A stretch of DNA of 64,000 bases from Rhodanobacteraceae bacterium (GTDB lineage: Bacteria; Pseudomonadota; Gammaproteobacteria; Xanthomonadales; Ahniellaceae): assembly GCA_016708465.1 (NCBI GenBank), contig JADJFT010000005.1, positions 62,001-126,000 on the forward strand. The letters run 5' to 3'. The translations under genes and the position numbers were made by a program. The notes under the pieces are model-generated. The model had not been told where the DNA came from, made no database searches, and saw nothing but the letters and a program-made list of their open reading frames with translations. Positions 1 through 9,029 of this stretch are shown here, one piece after another. Numbering within the stretch: position 1 is the stretch's first letter; the number at the start of each line of letters is the position of its first letter.

Positions 1-2943
1 GTCGTGCCAACGGACGCGCAAGGTGACACCGCCGTGCGCGGTGAATTTCACCGCGTTGCCGAGCAGGTTGAGCAGAATCTGGCTGAGCTTGCGCGCATCG
101 CCGCTGACTGTTTTCGGCAGGGTCGCGACCTCGATGCGCAGCCATAGGTCGCGGGCGTCGGCACGCATCCGCATCAGCTCGCAGACGTTTTCGATCAGTG
201 CGCGCAGGTCAAAGCGGGTGACGTCCAGCGCCAACACGCCGGCTTCGATACGCGATAGCGACAACACGTCATTGATCAGGTCGAGCAGATGTTCACCGCT
301 GCGCAGGATGGTTGCGAGGTGGCGATGATCGTCCGCTGACCGTTGCGGTTGCCGGTCCATCAACTGAGCGAAGCCGAGTACGGCGTTCAACGGCGTGCGT
401 AGCTCGTGACTCATGTTTGCGAGGAACACGGTTTTGGCGCGATTGGCGTCCTCGGCACGCGAGCGACTGAGGTCGGCGGCCTGCCGTGCTGCTTCTGCAC
501 GAAGGCGGGCGGCATCCAACAGCAGATTTTTTTCACGCAGTTCGGCAGTGCGATCGGAGACCACCGCTTCAAGCGCCTGATTTTCGGCGCGTGCATGCGC
601 CATCCGCCAACGCAGCAGGATATGGAACATCAGTACGCCAGCCAGCAAATAGCTCAGATACGCCCAGATCGTGCGATACCATGGCGGCAGGATGCGGAAG
701 GCATAGTTCGTGGTGTCGCTGATCCGCCCTTCGCGGTCAAGCGAACGCAGGTGCAGCGTGTATGCGCGTTCATGAAGATTGGTGTATGCGCGAAAATTTT
801 CGCTGCTCCAGTCCGACCAGGTACGGTCATTGCCGGCCAGCCAAGTCTGGTACTGCATGCTGTCGCCGCTGTCGTAGTGTGGCTTGGCAAACTCAAACCG
901 TAGTGCGTTCGCGGCAAACGGCAGGTTCAGTTGCGGCATCGGGCCGGCGCCACCGAACAGCGTGGTGTCGAGGTCGCTGTCGGAGACCTTTCGCACCAGT
1001 GTCGAGGTTGTCGGTGCGGGTACGGTCGGTTTCGTCGAATCGAACCGGAACAGTCCGTCGGCGCCGCCAAACCAAATCACCCCGCCAACGTCTGCATAAA
1101 TGGTTTCGATCCAACTTTCGGCCATCGCCGATAGCGGTTGCGGTGACCACGTTGCGTCGCCATCCGTCAGCTGGGCGAGCCCCGCTTGTTTATGGCCGCT
1201 GTTTTCGTCCACCGTTTGCAGCCACAAGGCGGCGGCTGTCGTTCCAGCGGCGCGGTAGACCACCCAGCGTGGTGTGTCGCCGAAAAGCCGCGCGAAACGC
1301 GGGTCAGCTTCGAAGCGCTGTGTCCCCGAATTGAAGTGCATCAATCCGCGGTGGGTCGAGAACAACGCTTCGCCATCGACGCGTTGCACGTAGTTGTCGC
1401 GCAACTGCGGCAGTCCTGCCGTTTCGTCAAAGCGTTGCTGCTGCGCGACGATGACGTGACCGTCGGCATCGGTGGCGAAACCCAGTCGCACCACGCCGTC
1501 GTTCCAGGTTCCGATCCAGAGTCGACCGTCCGCTTCTTCGAACAACGAGGTGACGGTGAGGTTGACGCCGGCGATGCGACCTTCGTCGATCCAGTGTCCG
1601 TCGGCATGACGAAGGATCGCCAACCCGTCCCACAGTCCGACGTAGACGCGTCCCGGCACGACCGCCGAGGCGAGCAGGGCCATGGTCGTTCCCGTCACCC
1701 CCTGCTGCACCTGCACGGCGGTGTCGTCACCGACGAGATAGGTACCGTCATTGTTGCCCACGAGCAAATCATCACCGACGGTGAGGAAGGCATAGGTCTG
1801 CCCGTGCATGCCACCGACCGGCAGAAAGCGCGCCGGCTGTTCCGGCTGCAGCCGCGATACGCCCTGGGTGGTGCCGGCATAGAACTGTCCGCGATGTCGG
1901 TGCAAGGACAGCACGGCACCGGCGAGCCCGTTGCGTTCGTCGAAGCGTGTCAGCGGCACCTCGCTTTCGACACGGCTGAGACCTCGGTCGAGACTGAGCC
2001 AGAGACCGCCTTGGCGATCCACCATCATTCCCAGAACGGTGTCGTCCTGCAGGCCATTCGGCTTGTCGAGATGGCCGCGCGGCTGGCCGTCCCGGTCCAG
2101 AAAATACACGCCGCCCCGGAAGGTGCCGATGGCATAGCCGCCATCGATCAACTGCACGCCGCTGAACATCAGGTCGCGGCGCAGCGGTTCCGCAGCAGCC
2201 GTGTCCAGCGCACGCAACTGACGCTCGTCCAGCACGCGCAATGCGCCGTCGAAGCTGCCGATCAACAGGCCGGTGTCGTGCCAGGGCAACACGAAATCGA
2301 CCCGCTCATCGGCCATCGCTTCGGTGCCGGGCACGCGCTGCAATTCGTCGCCAACCAGTTCCATCAGACCACGCCCGCGTTCGCGGATGAAAATGCGGTC
2401 ACGGGACATGAAAGCGCGATGAAAGGCGACGTCGGGTATCCAGCTACGCACTTCGTTGCCGCGCAGACGGATCAGGCGCGCGTACGTTGCGAAGAACACG
2501 TCGTTACCGCGCACGAAAATGTGGTGCACATCGTCGAACACCCGGTCTGCGGGCGGTAGCCGATCGAGCAGCGACACATAATTCAGGCTGCCGTTGGCGT
2601 CCGCTACCAGCATGCCGATTTCGCCCACCGCGCCGACATAGACGCGTCCGTCCGGCGCGGCCGCGAGTGCGCGCACCACCGTGCGCTTTTCAGTATGGAT
2701 CAAGCGCCAGCGCTCGCCATCGAACTCAAGCACGCCGTCGTTGTTTCCGGCATAGATTACGCCGCGCGCATCCTGCGTTACGCACCAGTTTTGGGCATGT
2801 GCACCATATTCCTTGGGCGTGTAGTTCCGCAGGAAGGGCAGCCCGAGTTCGGCGTGCGCCGGAGCCGGTTCGGCAGCGATCAAGCCACTTGCCAAGAGCA
2901 GCAACAGCAACTGCAGCAAGCGAACCATCCAGCGACAACCCAT
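1..2943 (-). CDS. Propeller-type sensor histidine kinase (3' end beyond window)
   Basis: Read from ATG at 2943, the frame stays open for 981 codons to the window edge, so the C-terminus is missing. A signal-like hydrophobic N-terminus is followed by a long region of two-component-propeller (Reg_prop) type repeats with WxGTxxG-like motifs, then a Y_Y_Y-type domain (about residues 670-745) and a membrane segment (about 750-778). A coiled linker leads to a HisKA dimerization helix with MSHELRTPLNAVLGF, phospho-acceptor His near residue 846, and the start of the ATPase domain with N-box LLNLLGNAVKFT near 957-967. This is the HTCS-like layout: a periplasmic sensor coupled to a cytoplasmic kinase. 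Whether receiver or HTH domains follow cannot be seen. It is divergent from the REC-GGDEF gene 108 bp away, a plausible partner. The ligand is unknown. Confidence 0.9.
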   Translation of the reverse strand, partial: MGCRWMVRLLQLLLLLLASGLIAAEPAPAHAELGLPFLRNYTPKEYGAHAQNWCVTQDARGVIYAGNNDGVLEFDGERWRLIHTEKRTVVRALAAAPDGRVYVGAVGEIGMLVADANGSLNYVSLLDRLPPADRVFDDVHHIFVRGNDVFFATYARLIRLRGNEVRSWIPDVAFHRAFMSRDRIFIRERGRGLMELVGDELQRVPGTEAMADERVDFVLPWHDTGLLIGSFDGALRVLDERQLRALDTAAAEPLRRDLMFSGVQLIDGGYAIGTFRGGVYFLDRDGQPRGHLDKPNGLQDDTVLGMMVDRQGGLWLSLDRGLSRVESEVPLTRFDERNGLAGAVLSLHRHRGQFYAGTTQGVSRLQPEQPARFLPVGGMHGQTYAFLTVGDDLLVGNNDGTYLVGDDTAVQVQQGVTGTTMALLASAVVPGRVYVGLWDGLAILRHADGHWIDEGRIAGVNLTVTSLFEEADGRLWIGTWNDGVVRLGFATDADGHVIVAQQQRFDETAGLPQLRDNYVQRVDGEALFSTHRGLMHFNSGTQRFEADPRFARLFGDTPRWVVYRAAGTTAAALWLQTVDENSGHKQAGLAQLTDGDATWSPQPLSAMAESWIETIYADVGGVIWFGGADGLFRFDSTKPTVPAPTTSTLVRKVSDSDLDTTLFGGAGPMPQLNLPFAANALRFEFAKPHYDSGDSMQYQTWLAGNDRTWSDWSSENFRAYTNLHERAYTLHLRSLDREGRISDTTNYAFRILPPWYRTIWAYLSYLLAGVLMFHILLRWRMAHARAENQALEAVVSDRTAELREKNLLLDAARLRAEAARQAADLSRSRAEDANRAKTVFLANMSHELRTPLNAVLGFAQLMDRQPQRSADDHRHLATILRSGEHLLDLINDVLSLSRIEAGVLALDVTRFDLRALIENVCELMRMRADARDLWLRIEVATLPKTVSGDARKLSQILLNLLGNAVKFTAHGGVTLRVRWHD

Positions 2944-3051
2944 GCGCACTCCGATCTTTGCGAGCGTCGATCATAGCCCGCTCTGCGGCCCAGGCACGAT
3001 GCCCTTGCGTGTTAGGCTCAAACGCCAAATCCGCACCCTAGGAATGAGTCG

Positions 3052-4059
3052 ATGCAAGCGAGTACCGAGCCCGCCCGGAACCTCCGAGCGGATATTTTGG
3101 TGGTCGACGACAACCCCGCGAACATCGAGTTGCTGGTCGCCATCCTCGGCAGCCATGGGTACCGTTGTCGCGTTGCCAATAGCGGCGCGCGCGCATTGGC
3201 AGCAGCACGTGCCGATATCCCCGATCTGGTCATGCTCGACATTGCGATGCCGGGCATTGATGGCTACGAGGTCTGTCGTCAGCTTAAGGCCGATGCTGCA
3301 ACGCAAGCCGTGCCAGTAATTTTCCTATCGGCGCTGAACGGCGTGATCGATAAAGTGCAGGCGTTCACTGCCGGTGGTGCCGACTACATCGGCAAGCCGT
3401 TCCAGCTGGAAGAAGTGATCGTGCGTGTCGAAAATCAGGTGCGGGTGTCGCGCATGCAGCGCGAGGTGGAACAACGCAACGCCGAACTCGCCCGCGTCAA
3501 CGCCGAACTGCTGGAAGCGACGCGGAGTCTTGAAGCCGGCAATGCGCGCTTGCGCAAACTTTCCGAGAGCGATGGGCTGACTGGCGTCGCCAACCGTCGC
3601 TTGTTCGATGGCAGTTTGCTTGATGCGTGGTCTGCAGCCGTGCGCGCGCACCGACAGATCGCGCTGATTCTCATCGACATCGATCAGTGCAAGGAATACA
3701 ACGATGCCGGTGGGCACCTCGCTGGGGACGATGACCTGAAGCGCGTCGCGCAGGCGATGGAGTCTGAGTCCAGCATGGCCGGCGCATTGGTTGCGCGCTA
3801 TGGTGGCGAGGAGTTCTCGGTGCTGTTGCCGGATCCGGCATCGACCGATGTGCGCGCACTCGCCGAAGCGTTGCGCGCGCGTGTCGAGTTTGAGGCGCTG
3901 CCACACCGGCGTTCGGTCGTGGCCGCGGTAGTGACAGTGAGTGTCGGCTTGGCGGTGATGGCACCGACCGCAGCGCATGAGCCGGCGCTCTTGATCGACG
4001 CTGCAGACCAAGCGCTATATCGAGCCAAAGCCGCCGGCCGCAATCGCGTCAGCATTTGA
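3052..4059 (+). CDS. Response regulator with diguanylate cyclase output (REC-GGDEF)
   Basis: A 335-aa protein. The N-terminal receiver has the acidic pair in ILVVDDNP, acceptor Asp63 in VMLDIAMPG, and the conserved Lys in GKPF. A coiled-coil linker rich in Glu, Arg and Asn (about 130-170) joins it to a GGDEF domain whose active-site loop reads RYGGEEF (about 249-255). The metal-binding DIDQCK and substrate-loop GGHLAGDDDL are also present, so it looks catalytically competent for c-di-GMP synthesis. It is a WspR/PleD-like soluble protein with no membrane segment. It starts 108 bp from a divergent propeller histidine kinase, which may phosphorylate it; that pairing is inference from position. 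polA follows after 22 bp. Confidence 0.92.
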   Translation: MQASTEPARNLRADILVVDDNPANIELLVAILGSHGYRCRVANSGARALAAARADIPDLVMLDIAMPGIDGYEVCRQLKADAATQAVPVIFLSALNGVIDKVQAFTAGGADYIGKPFQLEEVIVRVENQVRVSRMQREVEQRNAELARVNAELLEATRSLEAGNARLRKLSESDGLTGVANRRLFDGSLLDAWSAAVRAHRQIALILIDIDQCKEYNDAGGHLAGDDDLKRVAQAMESESSMAGALVARYGGEEFSVLLPDPASTDVRALAEALRARVEFEALPHRRSVVAAVVTVSVGLAVMAPTAAHEPALLIDAADQALYRAKAAGRNRVSI

Positions 4060-4081
4060 GCCAGTCCGCTCCGGAGCCGTC

Positions 4082-6838
4082 ATGAGCAAACTGATCCTGA
4101 TTGATGGGTCCGCGTATCTGTTCCGTGCCTTCCATGCACTGCCGCCGTTGAGCAATGCCGAAGGTGAGCCGACTGGCGCGTTGGTCGGCGTCGTCAACAT
4201 GCTGCGTCAGCACTTGACGCAGAAGCCGGAATATCTCGCTTTCGTGATGGATGCCAGCGGCAAGAATTTCCGCCATGAGCGCTATCCAGACTACAAGGCA
4301 AATCGTCCGCCGATTCCTGATGACCTGCGCGCGCAGATCGAACCACTGATGCAGATCGTGCAGGCGCTTGGCGTACCGCTGCTGCGCGAGTCAGGCGTCG
4401 AGGCGGATGATGTCATTGGCACGCTCGCAAAACAGGCCGAGGCCGCAGGTATCGAGGTCGTCGTCTCGACCGGCGACAAGGATCTCGCGCAACTCGTCAC
4501 CGACAAGATCACCTTGGTCAACACGATGACCCATTCGCGCCTTGATCCCGCCGGCGTGATCGCAAAATTTGGTGTGCGTGCTGATCAAATCGTCGACTAC
4601 CTCGCGCTGATGGGCGACAAGGTCGACAACATTCCTGGCGTCGAGAAATGCGGTGAAAAAACGGCAGCGAAGTGGCTGGCAGAATACGGCTCACTCGCCG
4701 GCGTGATCGCACATGCCGCCGAAGTGGGCGGCAAAATCGGCGAGAACCTGCGTGCCGCGGTTGACCAGCTGCCGTTGTCGCAGGAATTGGCGACCTTGAA
4801 GCTCGATGTCGCGCTCGATCGTGCGCCGCAGGATCTGGTCCGCGCTGAGCCCGATCTTGAGGCCTTGCGCAGTTTGTACCTGCGCTACGGTTTTCGCGCG
4901 GCACTACAGGACCTTGAAGAGAATGGCGTGGTCGCTGTGGACCGTGCGCCAGCGTCGCGCAGCACACGGCCAGCGGCGTTCGTGCCGCCGATTGCCGCAA
5001 GCAACGATGTGCTTGATCCGGCGTTATCCGCGAAAGGCCATTACGTCTGCATCCGCGATCAAGCCGACTATGCCTCGTGGCTGGCGCGGCTACGTGCCGC
5101 TGGGCGCTTCGCCTTCGACACCGAGACCAGCAGTCTCGATGCGCAGCAAGCCGAGATCGTTGGATTGTCGTTCGCCATCACTGCTGGTGAGGCCGCCTAT
5201 CTGCCGTTGGCACATCGTTATCCCGGCGCTCCGGAACAACTGGATCGCGTTGCCGCGCTCGCGGCGATCAAGCCACTGCTCGAAGACGATGCGGTAATCA
5301 AGATCGGCCAGCACGGCAAGTACGACATGCATGTGCTGGCGAACCACGGCATCACTCTGCGCGGCTATCGCCATGACACGATGCTGGCCTCCTATGTCTG
5401 GAATTCGACCGCGACACGCCACGACATGGATTCGCTGGCACAGAAATATCTCGGCTACACGACGATCAAGTTCGAGGAGGTTGCCGGCAAAGGCGCGAAG
5501 CAAATCGGTTTCGCCGACGTCGATCTCGAGCACGCGACCGAATACGCCGCTGAAGATGCCGACGTGACCCTGCGGCTACATGAAGTACTGCAGGCCAAAT
5601 TGAGGACGTTGCCGCCGCTGCAACGCGTCTATGACGAAATCGAGATGCCGCTGGTGCCGGTCTTGGCGCGGATGGAAGCGCGCGGAATCCTGATCGATGC
5701 GCAACGTCTACGCGAGCAGACGCAGCAATTGCGCCGACGTATGCACGAGATCACGACGCGTGCACATGCGCTGGTCGGGCATACCTTCAGCCTCGACTCG
5801 CCCAAGCAATTGCAGGTCGTGCTGTATGAAGAACTGAAACTGCCGGTACTCGCGAAAACGCCGACCGGACAGCCGTCGACCAACGAGGACGCCATCACCG
5901 ACCTCGCCGAGCAGCATGAACTGCCGCGGATGATTCTCGACTATCGCGGTGCCGCAAAGCTCGCGAACACTTACACCGAGAAATTGCCGGAGCAGATCAA
6001 TCCGCGCAGCGGCCGCGTGCACACGTCGTTTCATCAAGCAACAGCGCAGACCGGACGCTTGTCGTCGACCGATCCGAACCTGCAGAACATCCCGATCCGC
6101 ACCGAGGATGGCCGTCGTATTCGCACCGCCTTTATCGCTGCGCCGGGTTATCTGTTGCTCGCTGCCGACTACTCGCAGATCGAATTACGCATCATGGCTC
6201 ACTTGTCCGAAGACGAAGGTTTATTGTGTGCTTTTCACGATGGCGTCGATGTCCATCGCGCGACCGCAGCCGAAGTATTCGGCGTCGAGCCGCATCAGGT
6301 CAGTGGCGATCAGCGCCGTGCCGCCAAGGCGATCAATTTCGGGCTGATGTACGGCATGTCAGCCTTTGGCTTGGCGCGGCAGATCGGCGTCGGCCGTGGT
6401 GAAGCACAGGATTACGTGAATCGGTATTTCAATCGCTATCCCGGTGTGCGTGCTTTCATGGACCGCATCCGCGAGCAGGCGAAGCGCGATGGCTTTGTCG
6501 AGACCGTATTTGGCCGGCGGCTGTATTTGAACGAGATCCACTCACGGAATGCCGCGCAGCGCGCCGGTGCCGAACGCGCCGCAATCAATGCGCCGATGCA
6601 GGGCACTGCAGCGGACGTGATCAAGCGCGCAATGCTCACCGTCGATGATTGGCTCGGCGACCGCGAGGATGCGCGGATGTTGCTGCAGGTGCATGACGAA
6701 CTCGTCTTCGAGGTACGCCCGGACAGCGTCGAGGAACTCAGCAACGGCCTGCGCGCGCGCATGATGGGCGCTGCCGAGCTGCGGGTGCCGCTCGAAGTCG
6801 GTATCGGTGCCGGCGCAAATTGGGACGAAGCGCATTGA
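4082..6838 (+). CDS. polA: DNA polymerase I
   Basis: A 918-aa protein, the usual length for PolA, intact. Residues 1 to about 300 form the 5'-3' flap exonuclease (SGVEADDVIGTLA, STGDKDLAQLV). The 3'-5' proofreading domain retains the DxE metal site (FDTETSSLD, Asp346). The polymerase domain has motif A LLAADYSQIELR (Asp696), motif B RRAAKAINFGLMYG and motif C QVHDELVFEV (Asp872), so all three activities are expected. It acts in Okazaki fragment processing and excision repair. ATG at 4082 follows the upstream stop by 22 bp, so it may be cotranscribed with the GGDEF gene. A candidate C-rich small RNA follows it. Confidence 0.98.
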   Translation: MSKLILIDGSAYLFRAFHALPPLSNAEGEPTGALVGVVNMLRQHLTQKPEYLAFVMDASGKNFRHERYPDYKANRPPIPDDLRAQIEPLMQIVQALGVPLLRESGVEADDVIGTLAKQAEAAGIEVVVSTGDKDLAQLVTDKITLVNTMTHSRLDPAGVIAKFGVRADQIVDYLALMGDKVDNIPGVEKCGEKTAAKWLAEYGSLAGVIAHAAEVGGKIGENLRAAVDQLPLSQELATLKLDVALDRAPQDLVRAEPDLEALRSLYLRYGFRAALQDLEENGVVAVDRAPASRSTRPAAFVPPIAASNDVLDPALSAKGHYVCIRDQADYASWLARLRAAGRFAFDTETSSLDAQQAEIVGLSFAITAGEAAYLPLAHRYPGAPEQLDRVAALAAIKPLLEDDAVIKIGQHGKYDMHVLANHGITLRGYRHDTMLASYVWNSTATRHDMDSLAQKYLGYTTIKFEEVAGKGAKQIGFADVDLEHATEYAAEDADVTLRLHEVLQAKLRTLPPLQRVYDEIEMPLVPVLARMEARGILIDAQRLREQTQQLRRRMHEITTRAHALVGHTFSLDSPKQLQVVLYEELKLPVLAKTPTGQPSTNEDAITDLAEQHELPRMILDYRGAAKLANTYTEKLPEQINPRSGRVHTSFHQATAQTGRLSSTDPNLQNIPIRTEDGRRIRTAFIAAPGYLLLAADYSQIELRIMAHLSEDEGLLCAFHDGVDVHRATAAEVFGVEPHQVSGDQRRAAKAINFGLMYGMSAFGLARQIGVGRGEAQDYVNRYFNRYPGVRAFMDRIREQAKRDGFVETVFGRRLYLNEIHSRNAAQRAGAERAAINAPMQGTAADVIKRAMLTVDDWLGDREDARMLLQVHDELVFEVRPDSVEELSNGLRARMMGAAELRVPLEVGIGAGANWDEAH

Positions 6839-6956
6839 TGCAGGGACGAGTCGCAGCAAACGGCGGCGGTCTTCGCGCCGCGTACACAGCGATGAATCGA
6901 ATCTGAATTTAGGACCTTCGGCATGCGAACTTTTCGACGCGCCCCAGGATCATAGT

Positions 6957-7087
6957 TTCCGGATCGCGAAGCCCCTTCCGATCCGTTCACTTCTCCCCAG
7001 AGTGAACAGAGCAGGCCCTTACTTCCCCAGTTCGGCCTGCGACCCCAGCCCCGGGTGTGCCCCCAAGCGCCCGGGGCTTTCTTTTGT
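6957..7087 (+). ncRNA. Candidate sX13-like trans-acting sRNA downstream of polA
   Basis: The polA-gspF gap folds into four consecutive perfect hairpins, each with a C-run in its loop. Hairpin 1: 6960-6966 with 6979-6985, loop holding GCCCC. Hairpin 2: 6985-6991 with 7001-7007, loop TCTCCCCAG. Hairpin 3: 7011-7017 with 7034-7040, loop holding TTCCCC. The last is a terminator, 7047-7055 with 7070-7078, loop holding CCCCC, followed by TTCTTTT. From memory, the Xanthomonas sRNA sX13 sits after polA and uses C-rich stem-loop loops to pair with G-rich mRNA leaders; this element matches in both position and design. The 5' end is estimated; no convincing promoter was found, though CATAGT at 6951-6956 could be a -10. 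No open frame with coding character fits here. Confidence 0.75.
7047..7085 (+). terminator. Intrinsic terminator (end of the sRNA)
   Basis: A 9-bp perfect GC-rich stem (7047-7055 with 7070-7078) has a 14-nt loop and is followed by a T-rich run at 7079-7085. It would end both the candidate sRNA and polA read-through before gspF. Confidence 0.85.
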
Positions 7088-7146
7088 CTGCAGCACCGAT
7101 CGCCGATCAGTCAGAATGTACGCTGTTCTTCGTGCGACGGATTTAA

Positions 7147-8355
7147 GTGGCGGCATTCCAATACCAAGCACTGGACGCGACGGGGCAAGAGCAGCGCGGC
7201 GTGGTCGATGCCGATACTGCGCGCTCGGCGCGTCAGCAACTGCGCGATCGCGGACTGCATCCGGTATCCGTCGAGGCGGCGGTGGAGGCGGCGGGTGGTG
7301 TGGTCGTGCGGCGCGGATTAGGCACGTCGCGCTTGGCGGTGTTCACACAGCAGCTCGCAACACTGCTTGGCGCCGGTCTGCCCATTGATGAAGCGTTGGG
7401 TGCGCTCGCAGACGAAACCGATGATTTGAAGTTACGCCATCTTGTCGCCGCGCTGCGCGGCCGTGTGCGTGAGGGCCGGTCGTTGGCGGCGGCGCTGGCC
7501 GAGTTCCCCGAATCATTCGATGAGCTGTATATCGCCACGGTGACTGCCGGCGAAAGCAGTGGCCGTCTCGATGGTGCGCTGCATCGTCTGGCCGAATATG
7601 CCGATCAGCGCGACAGCTTGCAGCGCGAGGTCTGGACCGCGCTTGCCTATCCGGTGCTGCTGTTGATTGTCGCCACCGCTGTGGTGACTGGCCTGATGAC
7701 CTCGGTGGTGCCGAAAGTCATCGACGTCTTCGAAAACCTCGGGCGCGATCTGCCGTGGCTGACAGTCGCGATGGTGTCGCTGTCGCGTTTTCTGTCGGCT
7801 TGGGGTCTCTGGCTCGGACTGGCGCTCGCGTTGTTCATCACCTTCGCGCTCGGTGCGTTGCAGCGTCCTGCGGTGCGCGCACGCGTCGATGCGCTGATGT
7901 TGCGCCTGCCCGGACTAGGTCGTTTGCTGCGCGCCATGGATACCGCCCGGGCGACGCGCACCTTAGCGGTGCTGGTTAGTTCCGGTGTGCCGGTGCTGGA
8001 TGCAATCAAGCTTTCGGTCGGTACCGTGCGTCGTGAGCCAATGCGTGTCGCACTGCGCCAGGCGGCGGTACGGGTGCGCGAAGGCGCGACGCTGGCGCGC
8101 GCCCTCGGCGAACACAAAGCGATGCCACCGGTGGCGCTGCGCTTGATCGGCAGCGGCGAAAAAAGCGGCCAGCTTGCGACCATGCTGGAAGCCGCAGCGG
8201 CGCAACAATCGCGTGAGGTGCGCACGCATCTATCGGTGGTTGCGGCGATTCTCGGTCCGGTGGTGATCTTGCTGGTCGGCGCAGTGGTACTGGCGATCGT
8301 TCTGGCCATCCTGTTGCCCATCTTCGAGCTGAACTCGTTGGTGGGCCGGGCATGA
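7147..8355 (+). CDS. gspF: Type II secretion inner-membrane platform protein GspF
   Basis: A 402-aa protein starting at GTG (7147) with the GspF/PilC N-terminus AAFQYQALDATGQEQRGVV. Two T2SSF domains of about 120 residues each, one (about 65-190) and its repeat (about 265-390), are separated and followed by hydrophobic segments, giving the usual three membrane spans. In the cell it would anchor the GspE ATPase in the inner-membrane platform of a type II secretion system. No other gsp gene is in this window, so here it is an orphan leading into ftsEX; its stop overlaps the ftsE start (ATGA). A type IV pilus PilC role is less likely from the N-terminus. An upstream intrinsic terminator separates it from polA. 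Confidence 0.9.
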   Translation: MAAFQYQALDATGQEQRGVVDADTARSARQQLRDRGLHPVSVEAAVEAAGGVVVRRGLGTSRLAVFTQQLATLLGAGLPIDEALGALADETDDLKLRHLVAALRGRVREGRSLAAALAEFPESFDELYIATVTAGESSGRLDGALHRLAEYADQRDSLQREVWTALAYPVLLLIVATAVVTGLMTSVVPKVIDVFENLGRDLPWLTVAMVSLSRFLSAWGLWLGLALALFITFALGALQRPAVRARVDALMLRLPGLGRLLRAMDTARATRTLAVLVSSGVPVLDAIKLSVGTVRREPMRVALRQAAVRVREGATLARALGEHKAMPPVALRLIGSGEKSGQLATMLEAAAAQQSREVRTHLSVVAAILGPVVILLVGAVVLAIVLAILLPIFELNSLVGRA

Positions 8356-9029
8356 TTCGTTTCGACAATGTCAGCAAGCGCTATGCAAACGGCGGCGACG
8401 CGCTCAGCGACATCGCATTCGAGATCGGTACCGGTGAGATGGTGTTCGTGACCGGGCATTCCGGTGCTGGCAAGAGCACGCTGATCAAGCTGCTCGCCTT
8501 GATCGAACGACCGACACGCGGCCAGATCATGATCGACGGTGAGCATCTCGCGACTACCCGCGGTGCCCGTATCGCGGCTTACCGACAACGGCTTGGTCTG
8601 GTGTTTCAGGATTACCGGCTGCTCGAAGATCGTAGTGTCGCCGACAATGTTGCGTTGCCATTGAAAATCGCCGGCTGCGAACACGCCGAGCTGCAAAAAC
8701 GTGTACGTGCAGCATTGGATCTGGTGGGGCTCGGCGGGCGTGATCGCGTGCGTCCCAGCATGTTGTCGGGCGGCGAACAACAACGCGTCGGCATCGCCCG
8801 TGCGATCGTCGCGCGCCCGGCGCTGATCGTCGCCGACGAACCCACCGGCAATCTCGATCCGCAGCTCGCCAGCGAGATCATGCAGTTATTTGTGGCGCTG
8901 GCGCACACCGGATCAACGATCCTCGTCGCCTCGCACGACCTGCATTTAATCCAGCGCATGAAGAAGCGCGTGCTGGTGCTGGACAAGGGGCGGCTGATCG
9001 ACGATTTCCGTCCGGGGCAGCGCGCATGA
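8352..9029 (+). CDS. ftsE: Cell division ATP-binding protein FtsE
   Basis: A 225-aa ABC ATPase of normal FtsE length. Walker A is GHSGAGKST (Lys41), the signature is LSGGEQQRVGIARAI, and Walker B is LIVADEPTGNLDP. FtsE pairs with FtsX at the septum to control amidase activation and divisome constriction. ATG overlaps the gspF stop by 4 bp and its own stop overlaps ftsX by 4 bp, indicating translational coupling. Confidence 0.97.
   Translation: MIRFDNVSKRYANGGDALSDIAFEIGTGEMVFVTGHSGAGKSTLIKLLALIERPTRGQIMIDGEHLATTRGARIAAYRQRLGLVFQDYRLLEDRSVADNVALPLKIAGCEHAELQKRVRAALDLVGLGGRDRVRPSMLSGGEQQRVGIARAIVARPALIVADEPTGNLDPQLASEIMQLFVALAHTGSTILVASHDLHLIQRMKKRVLVLDKGRLIDDFRPGQRA

Noticed and set aside
1186..2559. 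Long plus-strand open frame of 457 codons
   Set aside because: It is antisense to the histidine kinase, whose reverse-strand frame is continuous over the whole region and shows clear domains; the plus frame has no family look.
7647..8783. Long minus-strand open frame over gspF and ftsE
   Set aside because: Antisense shadow of two well-supported genes.
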